Of a DNA stretch of 13,614 bases, positions 1 to 7,569 are shown piece after piece (position 1 is the stretch's first letter; the number at the start of each line of letters is the position of its first letter). The notes under the pieces are model-generated. The model did not search any database. It saw only the letters and a list, made by a program, of their open reading frames with translations, and had not been told where the DNA came from. The translations under genes and the position numbers were made by a program. Source of the stretch: DAOTVD01 sp034437075. Lineage in GTDB: Bacteria; Chloroflexota; Anaerolineae; Aggregatilineales; J027. Location: the NCBI GenBank assembly GCA_034437075.1, contig DAOTVD010000218.1, positions 1 to 13,614 on the forward strand. Direction: 5' to 3'.

Positions 1-1
1 G

Positions 2-445
2 ATTATGGACGATGCCGGGACATCTGGCATGTTCGTGACCGTCTACTATACGATTTTTCAGCGAGGCGGCACGATGCTCGGCGCGAATGCGGGCCACAAC
101 CAACCCCTCTTATATCGCCACACCCAAAAGCAAATCGAATGGTTGCCACGGGGTGGGCGGGCACTCGGTTGGTTTGATGATTTACCCGTGCAAGTGCAAA
201 CCTACCAATTACACCCTGGGGATATGGTCATTTTTTATACGGACGGCATTACCGAGGCCGAAAATATGCAGGGCGAGCAATTCGGTGACGCCCGTCTGGC
301 GGAAGTCATCCAACATGAGGCCGAAGCCGCGAGCGTGGAAGAGGTAAAAGCGTCGCTGGTTAACGCGCTAGTTCAGTTTGTGGGCGAGGCTCCGCCATTT
401 GATGACCAGACCCTGGTCATTGTGCGTTATACTGGCAAAGATTAG
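2..445 (+). CDS. PP2C-type (SpoIIE/RsbU) serine phosphatase, C-terminal part
   Basis: This is the 3' end of a gene that starts before the window; the frame is open through base 2. The visible 148 residues form the second half of a SpoIIE-type PP2C phosphatase domain. It has the NAGHNQPLLY strand (NAGHN at 86-100), the TDG metal-binding loop after hydrophobic residues (Asp codon at 242), a GEQFGDARL segment, and a terminal FDDQT motif (398-412) with the second metal-binding acidic pair. In this family the enzyme removes phosphate from serine on anti-sigma antagonist proteins, and the N-terminus normally carries a sensor (GAF, PAS, HAMP or receiver) that cannot be seen here. The C-terminus ends just after the domain, as usual. 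A promoter lies between it and the transport cluster, so it is probably a separate transcription unit. The domain call is firm; its partner and signal are unknown. Confidence 0.88.
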   Translation: MMDDAGTSGMFVTVYYTIFQRGGTMLGANAGHNQPLLYRHTQKQIEWLPRGGRALGWFDDLPVQVQTYQLHPGDMVIFYTDGITEAENMQGEQFGDARLAEVIQHEAEAASVEEVKASLVNALVQFVGEAPPFDDQTLVIVRYTGKD

Positions 446-464
446 ATTTACTTGAGTGTTAAGC

Positions 465-480
465 GGGGTGGTTGAACCCC
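465..480. repeat. short inverted repeat overlapping the -35 box
   Basis: GGGGT (465-469) and ACCCC (476-480) form a 5-bp perfect inverted repeat with a 6-base spacer. The right arm overlaps the last bases of the -35 hexamer of the livG promoter (472-477). No T-run follows, so it is not an intrinsic terminator for the phosphatase gene. It could be a small operator, but such a short repeat may also be chance. Confidence 0.3.
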
Positions 481-500
481 TGCCCTGAATAGAATACAAT
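472..500 (+). promoter_or_regulatory. sigma70-type promoter of the transport cluster
   Basis: TTGAAC (472-477) and TACAAT (495-500) are separated by exactly 17 bases. They match the -35 consensus at 4 of 6 positions and the -10 consensus at 5 of 6. Transcription would start near 507 and give a leader of about 45 nt before the GTG start of livG. It is the only convincing promoter I found upstream of the cluster, so it probably drives livG through livK. Confidence 0.65.
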
Positions 501-553
501 CTGCGCAAGCCACCAAGCATAGATATTTATTGCTCAAAAAGGAAAATAATGTC

Positions 554-1363
554 GTGAATGCCGTTTCTTCCACGCCATCCAACCCCCCAGCGGAACCCCC
601 TGTGCAATTGCATGTCGATCATATCAGCCTTAATTTTGGCGGTATCCGGGCGCTAACCAATGTTGATTTTAAGGTGTACCAGGGCGAAATCCTGGCGATT
701 ATCGGCCCCAATGGCGCGGGTAAGACCAGCACCATCAACAGCATCACCGGGTTTTACACCCCGCAAGAGGGGCGTATCCTGCTAGAGGGGCAAGATATTT
801 CCCATTTGCGCCCTCACCGTCGTGCGCGGCTTGGCTTGTCTCGCACGTTTCAAAACATCGCGCTGTACACCAATATGACCGCGCTGGATAATCTGATGGC
901 GGCGCGGCATATTTTTATGAAATCCGGCCTGCTTTCCTCTGCCATTTATTGGGGGTTTGCCCAGCGCGAGGAAGTCGCCCATCGGCGGGTTATTGAAGAA
1001 ATTATCGATTTTTTAGAAATGCAGCATGTGCGCAAGAGCCGCGTCGGCGCGCTGTCGTATGGCCTGCGCAAGCGGGTCGAACTCGGGCGGGCGCTGGCCA
1101 TGGAACCGCGCTTGCTCTTGCTGGATGAACCCATGGCGGGTATGAATGTTGAAGAAAAAGAAGATATGGCCCGTTTCATCTTGGATGTCCACGAACAGCG
1201 TCAGACCACCATCGTGCTGATTGAGCATGATATGGGCTTGGTAATGGACATCGCTGACCGGATTGTTGTATTGGACTTTGGCCAGAAAATTAGTGAAGGT
1301 ACCCCCGCTCAGGTGCGCAACGATCCAAAGGTGATCGAAGCATATTTGGGCGAAGGAAGCTAA
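554..1363 (+). CDS. livG: Liv/HAAT-type ABC transporter ATP-binding protein (LivG-like)
   Basis: This is one of the two ATPases of a branched-chain-amino-acid-type importer, 269 residues, on the cytoplasmic face. Walker A GPNGAGKTS lies at residues 51-59, the signature is a variant LSYG at 167-170, and Walker B LLLLDEP has its Asp at 191. The text around MAGMNVEEKEDMA and the switch LIEHDM are typical of LivG. I chose GTG at 554 because AAGGA (539-543) sits 10 bases upstream; the in-frame TTG at 530 has no upstream ribosome site, and the ATG at 549 is out of frame and stops after two codons. The first 20 residues are a low-complexity, Pro/Ser-rich extension before the ABC domain. An acyl-CoA ligase gene follows after 38 bases. 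Family assignment is firm; the substrate is inferred from context. Confidence 0.92.
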   Translation: MNAVSSTPSNPPAEPPVQLHVDHISLNFGGIRALTNVDFKVYQGEILAIIGPNGAGKTSTINSITGFYTPQEGRILLEGQDISHLRPHRRARLGLSRTFQNIALYTNMTALDNLMAARHIFMKSGLLSSAIYWGFAQREEVAHRRVIEEIIDFLEMQHVRKSRVGALSYGLRKRVELGRALAMEPRLLLLDEPMAGMNVEEKEDMARFILDVHEQRQTTIVLIEHDMGLVMDIADRIVVLDFGQKISEGTPAQVRNDPKVIEAYLGEGS

Positions 1364-1401
1364 AAATCATTCTTGTCGGTTGATTATTGAGAGATAAAAA
1401 C

Positions 1402-3417
1402 ATGAGCCAAACAGACTTACACATCAGTGGTGGGCCTGTGCCCATGACTCTAGACCCCCAATTGGATACCATTGCCAAACAATTTGTTGCCTCGGCCCAA
1501 AAATACGGGCGTCAGCATATCGCCATGCGCAAAAAACGCTACGGTATTTGGCAAGAGTACACCTGGGAAGATAGCCTGAATATTGTGCGCGACTTTGCCA
1601 ACGCGCTGCTGTCGTTCGAATTCGAGCGCGGCAGCAAAATCGCCATCATTGGTGAAAACGACCCCGAATACTATTGGGCCGAGTATGGCGCGCATTGTGC
1701 CGGGCATGTTGCCGTGGGAATGTTCACCGATGCTGCCGTACGCGAGGTCGAATTTCTCATCAATAATTGCGATGCGGTCATCGTCGTGGCCCACGACCAA
1801 GAACAGTGCGATAAGTTGCTGGAATTGCGCGATAATGGCGATGCGCCCAATGTGCAAGGCGTGGTGTATTGGGATGCGCGCGGGCTGTGGAATTACGATG
1901 ATCCTTGGCTGGTGAGTTTTGAGGAATTTTGCAAAATAGGGCGCGAATACGGCGAAAAGAATCCGCAAGCCTTCGAGCAGGCGGTCGCGGCGGGCAATGC
2001 GGACGATATCGCGCTGTTCAGCTATACCAGCGGCACCACCGGCCTACCCAAGGCCGCTATGATCACCCATGCAAATTTGCTATACGGCAATATTCACGCA
2101 GGCACCATCCAACCCCTGGATGTAGGTGATGATTATGTGTCGTTTAGCCCCCTGGCTTGGATTGCGGAACAAGGCTTCGGCATCACCGGGCATGTCCGCA
2201 TGGGCGCGACGGTGAACTTCCCCGAAAAACCCGAAACCGTCCAGACCGATATACGCGACATCGCGCCGCGTTCGCTATTGTTCCCCAGCCGATTATGGGA
2301 AAGCTTGGTGAGCCAAGTGCAAGCACGCATGGCGGACTCGCACCCGAGTAACCGTTTTCTCTATAACCTATTTCTGCCCATTGGTTACAAAATCGCTGAC
2401 TTAGCCGACCAACGCCAAACGCCTAGCCTCTGGTGGCGTTTTTTGTATTTTCTGGGCGATATGGCCTTGTTCGCGCCCTTGCGGGACAAGCTCGGCCTAC
2501 GCCGCATTCGTTATGCTTACACGGGCGGGGCCGCGCTCAGCCCGGATGTGTTGCGCTTCTTCCGCGCCCTGGATATTGAACTGCTCCAGCTTTATGGTTC
2601 TACGGAATGCCAAACCCATACATTACATTATGTGGGTGATGTGCGTTTGGGAACCGTCGGCAAGCCCCCCCCCGGCGTGGAAGTACAAGTCACTGACGAG
2701 GGCGAGATTGCGGTGAAAAGCCGTAGCGTTTTCGTCGGCTACTACAAAGCCCAGGAAAAATACAATGAAGCCGTACGCAATGGCTGGTTCTATACTGGGG
2801 ATGCGGGGTATGTGGACGACAATGGCCACTTGATTTATCTTGATCGCATGTCGGATATGATCGAACTGGCCAGCGGCGAGAAGTTCAGCCCGCAATACAT
2901 CGAAGGCCGCACCAAATTTAATCCCTATGTGCAGGATGTTATGGCGGTGGGTGGTTTCGATATGCCGTATGTCTCCGCACTGATTACGATCAACTATGAT
3001 AACGTCGCGCGCTGGGCTGAAAAACGCGGCATCGCTTTCACGACAATTGTTGACCTCTCGCAAAAGCCCGAAGTATACGACCTCATCGAGCAAGACATCG
3101 CACGTGTGAATGGGAGTTTGCCGCCAATGTCGCGGGTGCGGCGCTTCGTTATCCTTAACAAGGCATTCGATGCTGACGAGGCCGAGTTGACCCGCACGCG
3201 CAAACTACGCCGCCGCTACTTGGAACAACGCTATGGCGATATTCTCAGCGCGATTTACCAGGGCAAGGATACCGTGATGATTCAATCTGAAGTGACGTAT
3301 CAGGACGGGCGAACTGTATCCAATGATGTCTTGCTCAATATCCGCAATGTGGGCGATGCGAGCGATTTACCCGTGGTTGAAACTCGCCCGGAGGCGCTCG
3401 CCCAAAAAACGTCGTAA
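1402..3417 (+). CDS. AMP-forming long-chain-type acyl-CoA ligase
   Basis: This 671-residue enzyme belongs to the ANL (AMP-binding) superfamily, closest in style to FadD15/ACSL long-chain ligases. It activates a carboxylic acid with ATP to an acyl-adenylate and then forms the CoA thioester. The phosphate-binding loop TSGTTGLPK lies near residues 209-217, YGSTE near 398-402, and YTGD at 464-467 holds the ribose-binding Asp. The mobile C-terminal domain contains LTRTRKLRRR with the presumed catalytic Lys at 601, so the enzyme looks active. The ATG at 1402 is chosen over a TTG at 1387 because the purine-rich GAGAGA lies between them. No signal or membrane segment is obvious. Its place between livG and livH, with gaps under 50 bases, suggests it activates the imported substrate. 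Chain length or aromatic preference cannot be read from the sequence. Confidence 0.9.
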   Translation: MSQTDLHISGGPVPMTLDPQLDTIAKQFVASAQKYGRQHIAMRKKRYGIWQEYTWEDSLNIVRDFANALLSFEFERGSKIAIIGENDPEYYWAEYGAHCAGHVAVGMFTDAAVREVEFLINNCDAVIVVAHDQEQCDKLLELRDNGDAPNVQGVVYWDARGLWNYDDPWLVSFEEFCKIGREYGEKNPQAFEQAVAAGNADDIALFSYTSGTTGLPKAAMITHANLLYGNIHAGTIQPLDVGDDYVSFSPLAWIAEQGFGITGHVRMGATVNFPEKPETVQTDIRDIAPRSLLFPSRLWESLVSQVQARMADSHPSNRFLYNLFLPIGYKIADLADQRQTPSLWWRFLYFLGDMALFAPLRDKLGLRRIRYAYTGGAALSPDVLRFFRALDIELLQLYGSTECQTHTLHYVGDVRLGTVGKPPPGVEVQVTDEGEIAVKSRSVFVGYYKAQEKYNEAVRNGWFYTGDAGYVDDNGHLIYLDRMSDMIELASGEKFSPQYIEGRTKFNPYVQDVMAVGGFDMPYVSALITINYDNVARWAEKRGIAFTTIVDLSQKPEVYDLIEQDIARVNGSLPPMSRVRRFVILNKAFDADEAELTRTRKLRRRYLEQRYGDILSAIYQGKDTVMIQSEVTYQDGRTVSNDVLLNIRNVGDASDLPVVETRPEALAQKTS

Positions 3418-3464
3418 CCCAAACTAAAGTAGAGCCGGTTTTTTGAGGAGAAAGTTAGTCTTTG

Positions 3465-4799
3465 ATGGCACAATTAAGCGCTCGACTACAATCGTCGGAT
3501 GCTGCGCGCTACGCGGGCATCACAGTTGCCGTTATCGTGGGGATATTGCTGGCGGGCTTGCTGCTGGCCGAAATAACGGGTGAGCCCCGCGTCAATATTT
3601 TGCAATATACCCTTAGCGGTTTGCTGACTGGGGGGGTCTATTCGCTGGTGGCCCTAGGCATTGTCTTGATTAACAAAGCCTCGGGCGTGTTCAATTTCGC
3701 GCATGGCTTTATGATGCTGTTCGGCGGCCTCATGTTTTGGGAGACATTCCACGCGATTCCGTCGGTCGAGCTTTCGATCATCATTGGCGTGACGATGGGC
3801 ATTATCGTCATGACGCTTGTAAACGTTGACCCCGGCGGCGCGGCCACCAAAGAAACGCGCATTCAGCGTTTCATGCGCATCGCGCAGACCCCACGCTTCT
3901 TGTTGACCCTCGCGGGGGCGGCCTTGTCGGGCCTTGCAGTCGCTTTTGTGTTGCAAGAACTACAAAATGATCTCATCCGCGCGGGTGTCGGCGCGCTCGT
4001 CGCCAGCGTGGCGCTGGGCTTGGCTGTGGAGCGCTTCACGATCCGGCCTTTGTTAGGCCAGCCGATTCTCTCCGCCATTATGATGACCCTGGCGATTGCG
4101 TTGGTGTTGCAAGGTGTCTCCGCGCTTATTTGGGGCACCCAGGCCAAATCGCTGAACATCTTTGTGGAGCCTGCGCGCCAGACCTTCACGGTGGTGCCCA
4201 TTGGGGTAGACCCCGAAACAGGCGAAACAATCACCCAGCGCATCCCTGGCGAAACCATCCCGCCGCGCGCATTGCCCAGCTATCGCATAGAAACCGAAGA
4301 CCTGATCGGGCGCGACCTGACCTTCCAGCGCAACTTGGTATGGGGCTTCGGCGTGGCGATTCTATGTTTTGTCGGCTTTGTGTTGTTCTTTCAGTTTACG
4401 GGGATTGGGCTAGCTATGCGAGCCGTGGCGGAGGATCAAACCCTGGCCGAGAGCGTTGGCTTGCGCGTGCGAACTATTTTGGCGGTGGCCTGGGCCATCG
4501 CCGCGACCATGGCCATGATCGCCGCCGTTATCCAGGGAAGTGGCCCAGCGGTGGGCGTCAGCGCCATTGTGATTCCGCCCCTGGCCTTTCGCGCTTTTCC
4601 GGCGGTGTTGCTGGGCGGCCTAGAATCGATTACGGGCGCTTTGGTGGGGGGCTTGATAATCGGCGTGGTAGAAGTGATGACCACCGCGCTAGTAGATAGT
4701 ACGACCGGCCAAGAATTCGCACCGTTTGCAGTCTTGCTCATCATGCTCATGATTAAGCCGGATGGTCTGTTTGGCCAGCGGCGTATCGACCGCGTTTAG
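3465..4799 (+). CDS. livH: Liv/HAAT-type ABC permease, enlarged (LivH-like)
   Basis: One of two inner-membrane permeases of the importer. The family hallmark NFAHG follows the segment GGVYSLVALGIVLINKASG, and the C-terminal half shows AMRAVAEDQTLAESVGL, the ATPase-coupling loop, then FPAVLLGGLESITGALVGG. At 444 residues it is far longer than the roughly 290-310 usual for LivH. The excess lies in two places: about residues 112-172, a soluble stretch plus an extra hydrophobic segment, and a long polar loop about 226-285 before the QRN segment. GAGGAG (3445-3450) is the ribosome site. ATG at 3465 is taken as the start, though a TTG at 3462 directly before it gives slightly better spacing and adds one residue. 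livM begins 21 bases after the stop. Confidence 0.9.
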   Translation: MAQLSARLQSSDAARYAGITVAVIVGILLAGLLLAEITGEPRVNILQYTLSGLLTGGVYSLVALGIVLINKASGVFNFAHGFMMLFGGLMFWETFHAIPSVELSIIIGVTMGIIVMTLVNVDPGGAATKETRIQRFMRIAQTPRFLLTLAGAALSGLAVAFVLQELQNDLIRAGVGALVASVALGLAVERFTIRPLLGQPILSAIMMTLAIALVLQGVSALIWGTQAKSLNIFVEPARQTFTVVPIGVDPETGETITQRIPGETIPPRALPSYRIETEDLIGRDLTFQRNLVWGFGVAILCFVGFVLFFQFTGIGLAMRAVAEDQTLAESVGLRVRTILAVAWAIAATMAMIAAVIQGSGPAVGVSAIVIPPLAFRAFPAVLLGGLESITGALVGGLIIGVVEVMTTALVDSTTGQEFAPFAVLLIMLMIKPDGLFGQRRIDRV

Positions 4800-4820
4800 G
4801 CGGCCACAGGAGAAAACACG

Positions 4821-6014
4821 ATGCGTCCTAGTGGGGTTTACGACGTTTCATATAAACAAGATATGGCCATCTATCGCACGCGCGTGGATTGGTTCTGGGG
4901 ATTATTCATTCTGGCGGTATTGTTGATTGTGCCGCTACTTACCTCGGAAGGCCCGCTGTTCGATACGGGCGCCGATGCGCTGATCTCCGTGCAATATACG
5001 GGCATCTTAACCCGCATTTTCTATACGATTATCGCGGTCACGGGGCTGAATATTCTGCTAGGCTATACCGGGCAGATTTCACTCGGGCAAGCCGCGTTCA
5101 TCATGGTGGGGGCTTACACCTCGCATGTGCTCGTTGACCAAGCCGGGCTGACGTTCTGGTTGGCGCTCCCTGTAGCGGCGTTGTTTACGGGCTTGGTCGG
5201 TCTGATTTTCGGTTTGCCGTCTCTGCGCGTAAAGGGGTTCTACCTGGCCATGGCGACACTCGCCGCGCAGTTTATCATCCCTTGGTTTATCAAAGATTAC
5301 CGGGGCGAGCACTTCGAACACGGTTTGCTGGGCGCCTTTGGGCCAATTAGCGAGGCACTGGCCAGTATCAACCTGGGCGGCGCCACGGGTCGCCAAGTGA
5401 GCGCACCGACGATCATCATCGAGCCCCTGGGGATAGACTGGGTGCTGAACAACAACTTGGGTATGTATTATGTCTCGTTGTTTTTCTTGTTGGTCTGCGC
5501 GGCCATGGCACGTAATTTGATCCGTAGCCGCGTGGGCCGCGCGCTCATCTCTGTGCGGGATAACGACCTAGCCGCTGAACAAATGGGCATTAATGTCTTT
5601 CGCTATAAGCTGCTGGCGTTCTTCATCGCGGCTGTGTTCGCGGGTATCGCGGGCAGTTTGCAAGCCCACACCGCGCAAAGCATCAGCCCGGACGCCTTCA
5701 ACTTGCAACGCAGCATTAATTTGCTGGGGATGCTGATTATCGGCGGGCTAGGGTTTGCCCTGGGGCCGACCTTCGGCGTTTCGTTCTTCTTCGCGATTAG
5801 CGATTTGGTGATCCCTGAGATTCGCCCCTTGCTGCAAGAACGCTTGCCCGAACTGATTACGTTCGTCAACTCTACCAATATTGAACCGGCGCTTTTGCCG
5901 ATTTTGTTCGGCTCAACGCTGATTCTTTTCCTCATCTTCGAGCCACGAGGTATAGCCCATCGCTGGGCTATTATGCAGGCCTCTTGGCGATTGCGACCTT
6001 TTTCGCAAACTTGA
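4821..6014 (+). CDS. livM: Liv/HAAT-type ABC permease (LivM-like)
   Basis: The second permease, 397 residues. The N-terminal half has the LivM core GLNILLGYTGQISLGQAAFIMVGAY (quoted in part: GYTGQISLGQAAF), then LRVKGFYLAMATLA. The coupling loop SRVGRALISVRDNDLAAEQMG comes after the long outer loop; only its central RVGRALISVRDND need be matched. The loop between residues about 155 and 210 is long and contains GGATGRQVSAPT where amino-acid permeases usually show TGG-type residues, which fits a non-standard substrate. It ends with LIFEPRGI and a short polar tail. AGGAG (4808-4812) lies 8 bases before the ATG. It would pair with LivH to form the channel. Confidence 0.9.
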   Translation: MRPSGVYDVSYKQDMAIYRTRVDWFWGLFILAVLLIVPLLTSEGPLFDTGADALISVQYTGILTRIFYTIIAVTGLNILLGYTGQISLGQAAFIMVGAYTSHVLVDQAGLTFWLALPVAALFTGLVGLIFGLPSLRVKGFYLAMATLAAQFIIPWFIKDYRGEHFEHGLLGAFGPISEALASINLGGATGRQVSAPTIIIEPLGIDWVLNNNLGMYYVSLFFLLVCAAMARNLIRSRVGRALISVRDNDLAAEQMGINVFRYKLLAFFIAAVFAGIAGSLQAHTAQSISPDAFNLQRSINLLGMLIIGGLGFALGPTFGVSFFFAISDLVIPEIRPLLQERLPELITFVNSTNIEPALLPILFGSTLILFLIFEPRGIAHRWAIMQASWRLRPFSQT

Positions 6015-6063
6015 CGTTCTCGGCGAAAGGAGTCATGCTATTCGGCAGTTTGTGTGTTCGTCT

Positions 6064-6080
6064 ATTCGACAAGATCGAAT
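6064..6080. repeat. 17-bp palindrome upstream of livK
   Basis: ATTCGA (6064-6069) and TCGAAT (6075-6080) are a perfect 6-bp inverted repeat with the 5-base spacer CAAGA, located 30 bases before the binding-protein start. As DNA it resembles a dimer operator; as RNA it makes a small hairpin between livM and livK that could act as an mRNA processing or stability element. There is no T-run after it. The function is not shown by the sequence. Confidence 0.4.
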
Positions 6081-6110
6081 GTTTATTGCCAGTAAAAAAG
6101 GATGCTTAAA

Positions 6111-7490
6111 ATGCAAAAACGTGTTGTAATTTTTATGTTGGTTGTCGCTCTGGCCGTCGCGGTGCCCTTTGTGGCCGCGAATCAGGCCCCCGCCGATGAA
6201 GCTATGCCCATGGCGCAGACAGCGCCCGAACCCTTCAGTTGGTTGACCGAATGCGAGGAAGACCTCAGCGGCCAAGAAATCACGTTCTATCACTTTGGCG
6301 ACCTGAGCGGACCGTATGCCTTCATCACCCAACCGCTGATTGCTGGCCTGGGCGATGCCGCGCAGTTGCTGAATGATAATGGCGGCCTGTGTGGTGCCAC
6401 GGTGGGCCAAGAATTCCGCGATACAGGCGGCAACACCGACCAGACCCAGGCGTTTTGGGATGAATTCTCCGCCTTGGATGGTGCATACGCCATTTTCCTG
6501 TATGCTAGCGCGGACGCCGAACTGCTACGTAACCAGGCCGCTGATGCGGAAATCCCTTTGTTGGTGGCAGCCGGTAGCGAACTCGCCTTCTATGGCGAAG
6601 ATGGCCAATCGCCCGGTTATGCCTATGGCATTATCCCGCTGTATACCGACCAACTCGGCGCATTCTGCGACTATGTCAGCGCGAATTGGGATGAAATGGG
6701 CATTGAAGGCGATCCGGTTATCGGCCACCTGAGTTGGGAAGGTGCGTTTGGCCGCAGCAGCGATACCGAAGGCGCGCGCGCCTATTGCGAAGCCGCTGGC
6801 GTGGGCTATGCGGGTGCGGAGTACTTCCTGCCCGGTACGCCCGATATTTCAACTCAGATGCAAGGCTTAGTCGATGAAGGCGCCAATATCATCTACACCA
6901 CCAGCTTGGCCTCTGGCCCCGCGCAAGTCGCCGGTACGGCCAGTGCCCTCGGCCTGAACGATAGCGTTATCCTAGCGGGCAGCAACTGGGCGCTAGATAC
7001 CTCGGTGATTGGCCTGGGCGGTGAAGCCACCGATGGCATGATGGGCAGTCTGCCTTTCTTGTGGTGGGATGAAGTGCAAGAACCCGGCGTGCAGATCGTG
7101 CTGAACTACTGGGCGCAAAATCGCCTGGCCGAAGACCCCGAAGCCGCTGTGCAGGTGCGCAATATCGCCTATATCACTTCCTTTGGCGCGGTCGATCTGT
7201 GGGCCGAAGCCATGATCCGCAGCATTAACGAAGTCGGTTTCGAGAACATGAGCGGCGCCGCGTTGCAAGAAACCATGACAAACCTAGATTACGATGCCTT
7301 CTTGGGCATGATCCGCGCGGATTTCACCGATGGCGCGCGCGCGACCCAAGAAACCCGTATCGCCAGCATTCAGTTCATCGAAGGTGATGAAGGCGTCACC
7401 CCCAGCGTTGTGCCAGTCGATGACGAGGTATTCGGCGATTGGTTCATCGCGCCCGACCTCAAGCTGGGCGGCGAAGACGTCCCTGAGTAA
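6111..7490 (+). CDS. livK: Substrate-binding protein of the Liv/HAAT transporter (LivK-like)
   Basis: Extracytoplasmic solute-binding protein, type 1 periplasmic-binding fold (Peripla_BP_6), 459 residues. Residues 1-23 form a signal sequence: a basic start (MQKR), a hydrophobic core and a likely cleavage after VAA. No lipobox cysteine follows. The mature protein is acidic and begins its fold at ITFYHFGDLSGPYAF. Four cysteines (48, 94, 186, 226) could form two disulfides. The ATG at 6111 is preferred to the in-frame ATG at 6102 because AAGG (6098-6101) touches the earlier one and is well spaced (9 bases) for the later one. It is longer than classical LivK (about 370). A strong terminator follows directly, so it may be the most expressed member of the cluster. 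The ligand is unknown; the acyl-CoA ligase upstream argues for a carboxylic acid. Confidence 0.9.
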   Translation: MQKRVVIFMLVVALAVAVPFVAANQAPADEAMPMAQTAPEPFSWLTECEEDLSGQEITFYHFGDLSGPYAFITQPLIAGLGDAAQLLNDNGGLCGATVGQEFRDTGGNTDQTQAFWDEFSALDGAYAIFLYASADAELLRNQAADAEIPLLVAAGSELAFYGEDGQSPGYAYGIIPLYTDQLGAFCDYVSANWDEMGIEGDPVIGHLSWEGAFGRSSDTEGARAYCEAAGVGYAGAEYFLPGTPDISTQMQGLVDEGANIIYTTSLASGPAQVAGTASALGLNDSVILAGSNWALDTSVIGLGGEATDGMMGSLPFLWWDEVQEPGVQIVLNYWAQNRLAEDPEAAVQVRNIAYITSFGAVDLWAEAMIRSINEVGFENMSGAALQETMTNLDYDAFLGMIRADFTDGARATQETRIASIQFIEGDEGVTPSVVPVDDEVFGDWFIAPDLKLGGEDVPE

Positions 7491-7506
7491 ATAAAACCTC
7501 ATCCTG

Positions 7507-7548
7507 GGGGAACCATGCTAGGGCGTGGTTCCCCTTTTTTTCTTTTTT
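7507..7548 (+). terminator. intrinsic terminator between livK and livF
   Basis: GGGGAACCATG (7507-7517) pairs with CGTGGTTCCCC (7524-7534): 11 pairs including one G-T wobble, a six-base loop, then seven T, one C and six T. It ends 21 bases before the livF start and begins 16 bases after the livK stop. It should end most livK transcripts, leaving livF to read-through or an unseen promoter. Confidence 0.88.
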
Positions 7549-7569
7549 GTAGCGCACAAGGATAATTAC

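Noticed and set aside
1450..1968. 172-codon minus-strand frame opposite the acyl-CoA ligase
   Set aside because: It is antisense to a well-supported coding region, with no ribosome site or recognisable domain.
6035..6109. Possible 24-codon leader peptide before livK (ATG 6035 to TAA 6107-6109), preceded by AAAGGAG
   Set aside because: The ribosome site is only 2 bases from the ATG, the peptide shows no run of regulatory codons, and its end overlaps the livK ribosome site only by position. Not enough to call a gene.
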